Below, piece after piece: positions 45,556-54,117 of a DNA stretch of 64,000 bases. Positions within the stretch are counted from its first letter, which is position 1. Every line of letters begins with the position of its first letter. The notes beneath the pieces are model-generated. The model saw only the letters and a program-made list of their open reading frames with translations. It had not been told where the DNA came from and did no database searches. Source of the stretch: Neisseriaceae bacterium (GTDB lineage: Bacteria > Pseudomonadota > Gammaproteobacteria > Burkholderiales > Neisseriaceae); NCBI GenBank assembly GCA_017991555.1, contig JAGOQM010000004.1, positions 82,273-146,272 of the forward strand, given 5' to 3'. The position numbers were made by a program, and so were the translations under genes.

Positions 45556-45596
45556 AACAAAACCGCCTAATGGGTTTAGGCGGTTTTGTTTTTTTT
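45556..45596 (+). terminator. Intrinsic terminator after ubiG
   Basis: A perfect 15-bp stem 45556-45570 with 45576-45590, and an uninterrupted T-run to 45596. Confidence 0.93.
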
Positions 45597-45651
45597 GAGT
45601 GTTGATGATGGGCTGGCCGTTGACGCTGGCACAAAGAATCAGCATATTTTT

Positions 45652-45681
45652 TTGACAAGAGATTGTTTTAGCAGAAATAAT
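45652..45681 (+). promoter_or_regulatory. Sigma-70 promoter of the OPT transporter gene
   Basis: TTGACA 45652-45657, 18 bases, AATAAT 45676-45681, about 30 bases before the start codon. Confidence 0.7.
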
Positions 45682-45711
45682 GCTCGATTAAACGTATAGT
45701 TGGAGAACGCC

Positions 45712-47766
45712 ATGAAGCCATCACCTGCCCACCCCGCAGCTGATCAACTGAAAGAACTCACCCTGCGGGGGATGATACTGGGTGCTTTAATCACCGTGAT
45801 TTTTACCGCCTCAAACGTGTATTTGGGTTTGAAAGTCGGTTTGACCTTTGCGTCATCGATTCCTGCCGCGGTGATTTCTATTGCCGTTTTAAGAATGTTT
45901 GCGCATTCGAATATTCTTGAAAACAATATGGTTCAAACCCAGGCTTCGGCCGCAGGAACTTTGTCGTCGATTATTTTTGTGCTGCCAGGCCTGTTGATGT
46001 TGGGCTACTGGCAGGATTTTCCGTTTTGGCAAACCGCGATTATTTGTGCCGCCGGTGGCATTTTGGGGGTGGTGTTTACCGTGCCCTTGCGCCAGGTGAT
46101 GGTGGTTAAATCGACCCTACCTTACCCAGAAGGGGTGGCCGCGGCTGAGATTTTAAAAGCTGGCCACATTAACGACCATAAAACCGATGCTGAAAAAATC
46201 ACCCCGAGCAAAAGCGAAGGCGGCATGCGCGACATCGTTGAGGGCGGCTTAATTGCGGCTTTTGTCAGCTTGTGTACCGCCGGTTTTCGCATTTTGTCCG
46301 ACAGCGCCAGCTATTGGTTGACGACGGGCAAGGCGATTTTTCAAGTGCCGATGGGCTTTTCGGTGGCCTTGGTTGGCGCCGGTTACCTAGTTGGCATTGT
46401 GGGCGGGATGGCGATGCTGGTCGGTATTTTGATCTCTTGGGGCGTGGCCGTGCCGTACTTAACCACGGTCTACCCAATGCCAGAAGGCACTACTTTGGCC
46501 GCTTATGCCCAAACCATCTGGGCCACGAAGGTGCGGTTTATTGGTGCCGGTACCATGGCGGTTGCGGCCGTGTGGACGCTGTTAACCTTGGCTAAACCCA
46601 TTATTGAGGGCGTGATGATTTCCATGCGCGCGATTAAAAAGGGCAGTGATGGCACCGACGTGGTCGACCGCACCGAACAAGACCTGTCGCCCAAGTGGTT
46701 GGTGTTGATCACTGGCCTGATCGTGGTGATTTTATTGGCCACCTTCTATAGCTTTGTGATGGCCGCGCCGATTGCACCGGGCCTGGCTTGGACTTTGGTG
46801 ATTGTGACCACCCTGATGTCGGTTTTGATTGGCTTCTTGGTGGCTTCTGCCTGTGGTTACATGGCTGGTTTGATTGGGTCGTCTTCTAGCCCTATTTCCG
46901 GCATTGGCATTATTTCGATTATTTTGATTTCGATGGTGCTGTTGCTGATTGGTGAATCTAGTGGCCTATTGGCGACGCCAGAGGGAACTCAGTTCTTAAC
47001 CGCGTTGGCGATTTTTACCACCTCAGTGGTGTTGGCCATTGCCACTATTTCGAACGACAACCTGCAAGATTTGAAAACCGGTTTCTTATTGAAGGCCACA
47101 CCGTGGCGTCAACAGGTGGCCCTAATCATTGGCTGTATTGTCGGTGCCTTGGTGATTTCACCAGTATTGGAACTGCTGTATCACGCCTATGGCTTTACGG
47201 GCGCCATGCCGCGTGCGGACATGGATCCTGCTCAGGCTTTAGCGGCCCCTCAGGCCACCTTGATGACGCAAATTTCCACCGGTATTTTCAGCCATAACCT
47301 AGAATGGTCTTATATTTTGACCGGCATGGTGATTGCGGTGGCGCTGATCGTGATCGACACAGTGTTGAAAAAATCCACCCGTGGCCGTTTCACCATTCCT
47401 GTGTTGGCCGTGGGCATGGGCATTTACCTGCCGGCTTCGGTGAACATGCCGCTGATTGTGGGTGCGGTGCTGTCATGGAGCGTGGCGCGCCGGATTAAAG
47501 CCAAAGCAGCTAAGGCCAACGTGGCGGCCGAGCCGTTATTAAAGGCCTCTGATGGCCGGGCCACGCTGTTTGCCGCTGGCCTCATCGTGGGTGAGAGCAT
47601 CATCGGGGTGGTGTTGGCGATGATCATCGTGGTGTCGGTGACGTCCGGTGGCAGCGATGCGCCTTTGGCCATCATGCCAGATAGCCTTGCCGGCTGGTCA
47701 CCCATCCTAGGCTTGATTGCCTTCTTATTGGTTCTGACCCGTTTTGGTCGCCGTGCTTTAAAATAA
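45712..47766 (+). CDS. OPT family oligopeptide transporter
   Basis: 684-residue inner-membrane protein with about 15-16 hydrophobic segments. N-terminal ELTLRGMILGALITVIFTA and SNVYLGLKVGLTFASSIPA are diagnostic of bacterial OPT carriers, as are YPEGVAAAEILKAG and the SSSSPISG loop. Members move oligopeptides or metal-siderophore complexes by proton coupling; the substrate here is open. ATG 45712 follows GGAG; the in-frame TTG 45700 overlaps it. Single-gene unit. Confidence 0.92.
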   Translation: MKPSPAHPAADQLKELTLRGMILGALITVIFTASNVYLGLKVGLTFASSIPAAVISIAVLRMFAHSNILENNMVQTQASAAGTLSSIIFVLPGLLMLGYWQDFPFWQTAIICAAGGILGVVFTVPLRQVMVVKSTLPYPEGVAAAEILKAGHINDHKTDAEKITPSKSEGGMRDIVEGGLIAAFVSLCTAGFRILSDSASYWLTTGKAIFQVPMGFSVALVGAGYLVGIVGGMAMLVGILISWGVAVPYLTTVYPMPEGTTLAAYAQTIWATKVRFIGAGTMAVAAVWTLLTLAKPIIEGVMISMRAIKKGSDGTDVVDRTEQDLSPKWLVLITGLIVVILLATFYSFVMAAPIAPGLAWTLVIVTTLMSVLIGFLVASACGYMAGLIGSSSSPISGIGIISIILISMVLLLIGESSGLLATPEGTQFLTALAIFTTSVVLAIATISNDNLQDLKTGFLLKATPWRQQVALIIGCIVGALVISPVLELLYHAYGFTGAMPRADMDPAQALAAPQATLMTQISTGIFSHNLEWSYILTGMVIAVALIVIDTVLKKSTRGRFTIPVLAVGMGIYLPASVNMPLIVGAVLSWSVARRIKAKAAKANVAAEPLLKASDGRATLFAAGLIVGESIIGVVLAMIIVVSVTSGGSDAPLAIMPDSLAGWSPILGLIAFLLVLTRFGRRALK

Positions 47767-47786
47767 AGGCGGGCTTAAGGCTGTCG

Positions 47787-47814
47787 AAACGAGTGCTTCG
47801 GCGCTCGTTTTTTT
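47787..47814 (+). terminator. Intrinsic terminator after the OPT gene
   Basis: AAACGAGTGC 47787-47796, TTCG loop, GCGCTCGTTT 47801-47810 (one wobble), T to 47814. Confidence 0.88.
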
Positions 47815-47876
47815 ATGGGTGGTGCAGCGTTATTTACGGTTATACTGACGTTTTTGATGCCCTTCAAGGAGCGCGC

Positions 47877-48557
47877 ATGTGGCGAGTACTGCTGAACGTT
47901 TTGTTTGGGTTGCTGTTGCTGCTGCTGTTGGCCATCGCGCTATTGGGCTGGCTGAGCACGCGTCATGAGGCGGCTGCCGAAGCCGTGCCCAGCGTGACCG
48001 TGTATGCGGTGAGTAATGGGGTGCACATTAGCCTGGCGCTGCCGGTGCAGCATGAGGTGTTTGATTGGCGCACGCTGTTTGATCCGGCCAATAGCCGTCG
48101 GCCTGCCTTGGCTCAGCAACAGGACTATGTGTTGATCGGCTGGGGCAGTAAAACGTTTTACACCCAGGTGCCAACCTGGTCTGAGCTGACGCTGCCACTG
48201 GCGGTGCAGGCCTTGGCCTTTGATGCGGCCGCGTTTAACGTCACCTATTTACCGCAGCCACAGGTGGGCGAATCGGTGCGGGCCATGCGCTTGAGCGGCC
48301 GCCAATATCGGCAGCTGGTTGAGGCCATGGTCGCCGATGTGCCTGTATTTAAGGCCCAAAACGGACAGCCTAAGATGATTCCGGGCGTGCATTATGGCGT
48401 GACCGATGTGTTTTATGAAGCCAAGGGCCGTTATACGCCCTGGTTTACCTGCAACGAATGGATACGGCAGCGGTTGAATCAGGCCGAGGTCGACATGCCG
48501 CTGTGGTCGCCTTTCGCCACGCCCATTATGTGGCATTTGCGTGGGCCGACAGAATAG
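47877..48557 (+). CDS. DUF2459 / TIGR02117 family membrane-anchored protein
   Basis: 226-residue protein of uncharacterised family. A single N-terminal membrane helix (about 3-25, very Leu-rich) leaves the rest in the periplasm. The body has SNGVHISLALPV, DYVLIGWGSKTFYTQVPTWSEL, HYGVTDVFYEA and TCNEWIRQRL, which I associate with TIGR02117/DUF2459. The conserved His, Gly-Trp-Gly and Cys-Asn suggest a papain-like (NlpC-type) fold, but that is inference. ATG 47877 follows AAGGAG. Confidence 0.82.
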   Translation: MWRVLLNVLFGLLLLLLLAIALLGWLSTRHEAAAEAVPSVTVYAVSNGVHISLALPVQHEVFDWRTLFDPANSRRPALAQQQDYVLIGWGSKTFYTQVPTWSELTLPLAVQALAFDAAAFNVTYLPQPQVGESVRAMRLSGRQYRQLVEAMVADVPVFKAQNGQPKMIPGVHYGVTDVFYEAKGRYTPWFTCNEWIRQRLNQAEVDMPLWSPFATPIMWHLRGPTE

Positions 48558-48576
48558 CCACATCCATGATGCACCC

Positions 48577-48610
48577 AACCCCAGCCTGATCGTCGCGGCT
48601 GGGGTTTTTT
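48577..48610 (+). terminator. Intrinsic terminator after the DUF2459 gene
   Basis: AACCCCAGCC 48577-48586 pairs with GGCTGGGGTT 48597-48606, T to 48610. It lies between convergent genes but the T-run favours the plus strand. Confidence 0.88.
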
Positions 48611-48627
48611 GTGGGTGGACAGAGGGG

Positions 48628-50628
48628 TTAGAAGTTGGCGCTGAGGCCAAGGTTGTAGCGGGTTTGTTCGCCCTGATTCAAACCATTGGTGCGTGATAGG
48701 GCCCCAAAAGCCTGTAGGTTTTTGGTGATGTTGACGTTGGCCCCGACGGTAAGGTCGGCCCAGCTGCGGGCATCGGTGGCGCTGTCGCGGCTAAACGAGG
48801 TGAGGGTGGATTTAATGCCTCCGCTGACGGCGTGGTCGCGGTCGCCCATTTGGCGTAGGTAGCGGATGTTGGCGTAGGGGTTGATCACGCCCAAGGTGCT
48901 GTCTAGGCGCCAGCCGATGGCGGCGATTTTGCTGGTACGGCGTTGGTCACCAAAGCGCATAGAAGTGCTTAAATCACTATCCTCAGCGTAGCCATCAACC
49001 TTGCTTTTGTCCCAGATGTATTCCAGCATCGGGCCAGTGGTCAGCGCCGAATTGACGGCGAAGTCCCAGCCGGTGCCTAGGCGAATGCCCCATTCACGCC
49101 CCTTGGTGCTGCCGGTTTCAAAGCGAGTGGCTGGGCCTAAGTCGATCCGGCGCTTAATGTTTTCAAAGTTGGTGCGGCTACGGTGCACGTCGGCGCTGGC
49201 CCAGCCCGATTCGGCAAAGCGCGCATGGGCAAAGGCGGCCACCACGTTGCCGCGATTTTTATACTGATAGGTTTCGGTGGGGCGCTCGGTGTCTCGGTGG
49301 CCCGAAATGACGGCGCCTACGGTGATGCTCGGGGTCAGCGCGTAGTCTAGGCCTAGGGTTAAGTTGTTGGTGCGTTGCTCACCGTCGCCCAGAGCGTTAG
49401 GCTGCTGCTGGTTGCCGCTGACGCCAGAATAGCCACCAAACACGCCCAGCTTGTTGGCATTGGGTATTTGCTGGTGAAGGCGTTGGTTACGGGCGTCTAA
49501 GGTAGTGCGTATGCCCGCAATCGGCGCGTTCATTGATTTGGCGAGGGCCGCTACCTGCACCGGCGCCTCTAAGACAGAGAGCATGTATTGGCTGAGGATG
49601 GCGTGGGTGGTTGAACCAGGATGAAAGCCGTCGGAGAATAAGAACGACAGCTCGTCATTAAAGCCCGGGCTAGTGGACAAGCATTCGTTTGCCGCTAGGC
49701 CCGGCGGACAGGGCGTGCCAGCAGTATTGTTGAAGCCGTAGCGCAGGGGATCGGCCATGACTTCCTGGAATAGCGCGTTGACGTCAACGCGGGCAATATT
49801 GCCACCGGTTTGGGCCAATAGTTGGTCTTGAGTGTTGTTGTAGAGGTCGGTTAGGCGGGCGCCTTCTGTGCCTAGATCACCTTGTGCTTGTAACATTAAG
49901 GCCTCCGCTAGGCCGCTTAAAGGCCCACCCAATGCTGCAGCGGCGGCAATGGCGGCTTCAATGCGTGCTTGGCGATCGGCTTCATTTAAGATGGGGCCTT
50001 GGTTGAGTACCTCGTAAGCTGCTTCTAAGGCTGCTCGTTCTGAAATGCCCAGTGCGCCCCCAATGGTGGTGATGACGGTCTCAAGGAAGGCCGGTGTCAG
50101 GGCAATGTTGGGCACGGTCGGCACCACGATGGTGTTGGCGCCAGCGTTAACTAAGTCATTGACTTGGCTAGAGGCCGCTGTTGCGCTTTGTAAGATGAGT
50201 TGCTCAGCCACGTCCGGGCCTTCTAAAGTAGCCAGTGCTAAGCCAGCCGCCAAATCGTTGCCGCCAATCCAGTGAATGTATAAGCCATTATTGTCCGCTT
50301 TGCCTTTGTTTTGCTGTAAGTATTGCTGTACCTGATCTTGGGTGTTGGTGTCAGGCCTGATTTCCGGTACGGCCACGGCCCCGCCTTCGGCAAAGTTGTT
50401 GCCATCTTCGTTAGACGGAGTCAGGGTTAGGCCATAGTATTTGGCGATGTATTCGTTGTAGAGTGGGTTTTTATAGCCGTCGTCGGTGTAGCGGCCGATG
50501 TTGCCGCCATCGCTGAGGCTATCGCCAAACACATAAATTTGATTGAAGGCGTTGGCGGTTAAGGGCAGGGCGAGTAGGCTGGCGCAGACGAGGGCCACGG
50601 GTTTAAGTTTGTTGGGCATCATAGTCAT
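48628..50628 (-). CDS. GDSL esterase autotransporter (EstA-like)
   Basis: 666-residue type-Va secreted esterase. Signal peptide residues 1-27 ending TANA. The passenger is an SGNH/GDSL hydrolase with Ser37 in FGDSLSDGG, Gly-Asn-Asp in IGGNDLA (about 122-126), and the Asp333-His336 pair in SDGFHPG. From about 380 to the end comes a beta-barrel domain that finishes in Phe (YNLGLSANF), as outer-membrane proteins do. Related enzymes (Pseudomonas EstA) remain on the cell surface and hydrolyse lipids or detergents. Start choice among three closely spaced Met codons (50628, 50622, 50619) is uncertain; AAGGAG favours the first. Confidence 0.91.
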   Translation of the reverse strand: MTMMPNKLKPVALVCASLLALPLTANAFNQIYVFGDSLSDGGNIGRYTDDGYKNPLYNEYIAKYYGLTLTPSNEDGNNFAEGGAVAVPEIRPDTNTQDQVQQYLQQNKGKADNNGLYIHWIGGNDLAAGLALATLEGPDVAEQLILQSATAASSQVNDLVNAGANTIVVPTVPNIALTPAFLETVITTIGGALGISERAALEAAYEVLNQGPILNEADRQARIEAAIAAAAALGGPLSGLAEALMLQAQGDLGTEGARLTDLYNNTQDQLLAQTGGNIARVDVNALFQEVMADPLRYGFNNTAGTPCPPGLAANECLSTSPGFNDELSFLFSDGFHPGSTTHAILSQYMLSVLEAPVQVAALAKSMNAPIAGIRTTLDARNQRLHQQIPNANKLGVFGGYSGVSGNQQQPNALGDGEQRTNNLTLGLDYALTPSITVGAVISGHRDTERPTETYQYKNRGNVVAAFAHARFAESGWASADVHRSRTNFENIKRRIDLGPATRFETGSTKGREWGIRLGTGWDFAVNSALTTGPMLEYIWDKSKVDGYAEDSDLSTSMRFGDQRRTSKIAAIGWRLDSTLGVINPYANIRYLRQMGDRDHAVSGGIKSTLTSFSRDSATDARSWADLTVGANVNITKNLQAFGALSRTNGLNQGEQTRYNLGLSANF

Positions 50629-51111
50629 CGTGTTACTTCTCCTTTTGGTCGTGAGGAGTTGCCTCTGTGGGCAACTGTGTCATTGATAGTGCATTCACAT
50701 GCTTTATGCATATACTGTAAATACAAATAGCATATTTATTTAGGGAACGAAACCATCACCGTGGCTAGGCCGGTTTTTTGTGGCGTATTTGTCACTAATG
50801 GGCCATATATGCTGTTGATATTTAATACAGTTGTGAGCATTCACTAGAAAGTAGCGGTCTTTAGTGAAGGACAGGGCGTGGCGCAGAAGCGATGGCCGTA
50901 GACGACTCAATCGGCCCAGAATCAAGGACGGCTTCATGGGTCAGTGAGGGTGTTTTACCGTCTAATTTTTCGTGTGTTCAAGAATTATTTTATGCTATAG
51001 TGCCGCCTTGACTTTATTCTTGCTTCATTCACTGTGATTATTCTTGATACAAAAGATTAAAGAACTTAATGGCGTCGCCACAGTAAGCGAAGCCAATCAG
51101 GAGAAGAAACT
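50629..51111. other. Divergent gap between autotransporter and symporter genes
   Basis: 483 bases with promoters expected in both directions. I see no convincing -35/-10 pair, riboswitch or gene. A 65-codon minus frame at 50740-50937 has no features of a protein. The region near 50990 is AT-rich with TATAGT at 50995-51000. Confidence 0.4.
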
Positions 51112-52524
51112 ATGCCGTTTGATCTAATGCAGGTAGCCGTCGATTGGTTAGACGACCGTTTAAGCTACGTGTTGATTGCCCTGCTGTTGTTTGTGGGCTT
51201 CTTTTTTACCTTTCGTTTAGGGTTCATGCAGTTTCGCCATTTTGGCCACACCATTACCGTGTTAAAGGGCAGTCGTCAGGCCGACAACTCTGGCATTTCT
51301 TCGTATCAGGCTTTTTGTACCTCGATGGCTTCGCGCGTGGGCACCGGCAACATCGCCGGGATTGCCGTGGCGGTGACGCTGGGCGGCCCGGGGGCGGTAT
51401 TCTGGATGTGGGTGATTGCCGTGGTCGGTATGTCGACCGCCTTTGTAGAATCCACCCTGGCGCAGCTGTTTAAGGTAAAAGACGGCGCAGGCCAATACCG
51501 TGGTGGGCCGGCTTATTACATGGAAAAAGGCCTCAACGCCCGCTGGATGGGGGTGATGTTTTCCCTGTTTCTGATCCTAGCCTATGGCTTTGTGTTCAAT
51601 GCGGTGCAGGCCAACACCATTGGCGAATCTTTGGGCGCCGCGTTTCAGATCCCCACTTGGGTCACTGGCATCATCATCATGGTGTTGACCGCGCTGATTA
51701 TTTTTGGCGGTTTGCGTAAGATTGCGCGCTTCTCTGAGGCGGCGGTGCCGCTGATGGCGGGCGTGTACTTGTTGGCCGCGCTGATCATCGTTGTGGCCAA
51801 CTACGAGCGATTGCCAGCGGTGTTTGGGCTGATTTACCGCAGCGCTTTTGGCCTGCAAGAATTTGCCGTAGGGGGCTTTGCGGCCGCCATCATGCAAGGG
51901 GTGAAGCGCGGCCTGTTCTCGAACGAGGCCGGTATGGGCTCGGCACCTAACGTGGCTGCTTCTGCGACGCCGTATCCGCCACACCCTGCTTCTCAAGGCT
52001 ATGTGCAAATGTTCGGCGTGTTTGTGGACACGGTGATTATTTGTACCGCTTCGGCCGCCATTGTGTTGCTTTCTGGCGTGCCTTTAGACAGCGACGCCAC
52101 CGGGATTCGCCTGGTGCAGATGGCTTTAGAAACCGAATTTGGCGGTTGGGCGAAATACCTATTGGCGATCATTATTTTGTTCTTCGCCTTCACCACCATC
52201 GTGACCAATTACTATTATGCTGAAAGCTGCATGGTGTTTTTGCGTAAGAAAAAACAAAACCGTTTGCTGCTGTTCCGTTGCTGCGTGGCGGCCATGGTGT
52301 TCTTTGGTGCGGTGGCTTCGGTGCCGCTGGTGTGGTCGATGGCCAACGTGTCGATGACGCTGATGGCGGTGACCAACCTAGTGGCCATTTTGCTGCTGTC
52401 GCCGCTGGCCGTGCGCTTGGCCAAAGATTACAACCAACAGCGACAGGCCGGTAAGCTGCCGACCTTTAAAGCCACCGATCACCCCGACATTCGCCGTAAG
52501 TTGCAAGACGATATTTGGGACTAA
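51112..52524 (+). CDS. Sodium:alanine/glycine symporter (AGCS family)
   Basis: 470-residue inner-membrane transporter with about 11 hydrophobic segments. SMASRVGTGNIAGIAVAV carries the sodium/substrate-binding unwound helix of the family, and NEAGMGSAPNVAASA is a second diagnostic block. It imports alanine, glycine or D-alanine with sodium. ATG 51112 follows AGGAGAAG. No glycine riboswitch precedes it, though many AGCS genes have one. Single-gene unit. Confidence 0.93.
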   Translation: MPFDLMQVAVDWLDDRLSYVLIALLLFVGFFFTFRLGFMQFRHFGHTITVLKGSRQADNSGISSYQAFCTSMASRVGTGNIAGIAVAVTLGGPGAVFWMWVIAVVGMSTAFVESTLAQLFKVKDGAGQYRGGPAYYMEKGLNARWMGVMFSLFLILAYGFVFNAVQANTIGESLGAAFQIPTWVTGIIIMVLTALIIFGGLRKIARFSEAAVPLMAGVYLLAALIIVVANYERLPAVFGLIYRSAFGLQEFAVGGFAAAIMQGVKRGLFSNEAGMGSAPNVAASATPYPPHPASQGYVQMFGVFVDTVIICTASAAIVLLSGVPLDSDATGIRLVQMALETEFGGWAKYLLAIIILFFAFTTIVTNYYYAESCMVFLRKKKQNRLLLFRCCVAAMVFFGAVASVPLVWSMANVSMTLMAVTNLVAILLLSPLAVRLAKDYNQQRQAGKLPTFKATDHPDIRRKLQDDIWD

Positions 52525-52539
52525 AGGCCGTTGCTTATC

Positions 52540-52572
52540 AAAAAACGCTGACATATTGTCGGCGTTTTTTTT
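52540..52572 (+). terminator. Intrinsic terminator after the AGCS gene
   Basis: AAAAAACGCTGAC 52540-52552 pairs with GTCGGCGTTTTTT 52558-52570 with one wobble, T to 52572. Confidence 0.9.
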
Positions 52573-52950
52573 GGCTGAGGTCAGGATCAAATGGTGATCG
52601 TCGTGGCTTTGGCCCGGGGGCGAAGGGCGCTAGAGCGGGGGCCTGGCGCTGCTTTTGACACTGCTTGTTCAGTCATGTCGCCGTGACGTGCCCGCGCTGG
52701 GTTTAAATAACCACAAAGACAGTAATGGTATTTTATGGCGGCAAAAGGTTTATGTTGGTTATTTACCCTAAAAAAAGAAGGTTTTAGCCATAAACTTTGG
52801 CTGATGAGTTAAAAAATAGTAGACAGTGAAAAAACAAATCTTTAGAATTGAAAAAATTTGCCCGAGATTTGCTGTTACGGCAGCTGGTTTTGAGTGGATT
52901 GGTTTATAAGAGCAACGTATTTAAAACACATCAATCTATCGGAGAACATT
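52573..52950. other. Leader region upstream of carA
   Basis: 378 bases before the carA start, AT-rich over the last 220. No leader peptide, ArgR box or attenuator hairpin that I would defend; arginine or pyrimidine control is common for carAB but is not visible here. Confidence 0.35.
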
Positions 52951-54090
52951 TTGAGCAATCAAGCACTACTGGTTCTGGAAGACGGAACCGAATTTGTCGG
53001 CGTGTCCATCGGTGCAGTCGGTATGGTCGTCGGAGAAGTCGTTTTTAACACTTCACTTACTGGCTATCAAGAAATCCTCACTGATCCTTCCTATTCCCGT
53101 CAAATCATCACCCTCACTTATCCCCATATTGGCAATACCGGCACCAATGCTTCTGATGAAGAATCTGCCACCATTCAAGCGCAAGGCTTGGTCATTCGTG
53201 ATTTACCCCTCATCTCCAGTAATTTTCGCAGCACCGAATCCCTATCTGATTATTTAAAACGCCAAAACGTGGTCGCCATTGCCGACATCGACACCCGTAA
53301 GCTGACGCGCATCCTGCGTGAAAAAGGCGCCCAAAAAGGCTGCATTATTGCCGGTGAAAGCCTCGATGCAGCGCGCGCCCTTGCGGCTGCCCAAGCCTTT
53401 GGCGGCTTAAACGGCTTGGACTTGGCCAAAGAAGTCACTACTGCAGAAGCCTACCAGTGGACCGAAGGCAGCTGGACCTTAGAAACCAATGACCACGTAC
53501 ACAAAACAGCGGCAGAATTGCCCTACCACGTGGTGGCCTACGACTTTGGCGCCAAGCGCAATATTTTACGCATGCTGGTTGACCGCGGTTGTCGCTTAAC
53601 CGTGGTGCCTGCCACCGCGCCAGCGGCTGAGGTGTTGGCCTTAAACCCAGACGGCGTGTTCTTGTCGAATGGCCCTGGCGACCCAGCCCCATGCGATTAC
53701 GCCATTGCCGCGATTAAGGCTTTTTTAGAGGCCGACATCCCCGTGTTTGGCATTTGCTTGGGCCACCAGCTGTTGGCTTTGGCCTCTGGCGCTCAAACCA
53801 TCAAGATGAAGTTCGGCCATCACGGTGCCAATCACCCTGTGCAAGAGTTGGCCACCCAAAAAGTGATGATTACGGCCCAGAACCACGGTTTTGCGGTGGA
53901 CGAAAGCAGCCTGCCAGCCAACCTGAGCGTGACCCATAAATCGTTGTTTGATGGTTCTTTACAGGGCATCCACCGTACCGATAAGCCCGCGTTTAGCTTC
54001 CAAGGCCATCCCGAAGCCAGCTCTGGCCCACACGATGCCGCGCCTTTGTTTGACCACTTTATTGACTTAATTAAAGCCTACCGCGCTTAA
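52951..54090 (+). CDS. carA: Carbamoyl-phosphate synthase small subunit
   Basis: 379-residue glutamine amidotransferase subunit that supplies ammonia to CarB. The N-terminal domain begins [12 protein letters not shown]. The class-I GATase triad is present: nucleophilic Cys in [11 protein letters not shown] and His-Glu in FQGHPEAS. The start is TTG 52951, six bases after GGAG; it gives the standard length, whereas an ATG at 52894 would add 19 residues not found in the family. 27 bases before carB. Confidence 0.95.
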   Translation: MSNQALLVLEDGTEFVGVSIGAVGMVVGEVVFNTSLTGYQEILTDPSYSRQIITLTYPHIGNTGTNASDEESATIQAQGLVIRDLPLISSNFRSTESLSDYLKRQNVVAIADIDTRKLTRILREKGAQKGCIIAGESLDAARALAAAQAFGGLNGLDLAKEVTTAEAYQWTEGSWTLETNDHVHKTAAELPYHVVAYDFGAKRNILRMLVDRGCRLTVVPATAPAAEVLALNPDGVFLSNGPGDPAPCDYAIAAIKAFLEADIPVFGICLGHQLLALASGAQTIKMKFGHHGANHPVQELATQKVMITAQNHGFAVDESSLPANLSVTHKSLFDGSLQGIHRTDKPAFSFQGHPEASSGPHDAAPLFDHFIDLIKAYRA

Positions 54091-54117
54091 TTTTTAAACC
54101 TTATCAGGACAACGACC

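Noticed and set aside
50629-51111. Glycine riboswitch before the AGCS symporter
   Set aside because: The conserved glycine-aptamer core is not present in the gap, though such genes often have one.
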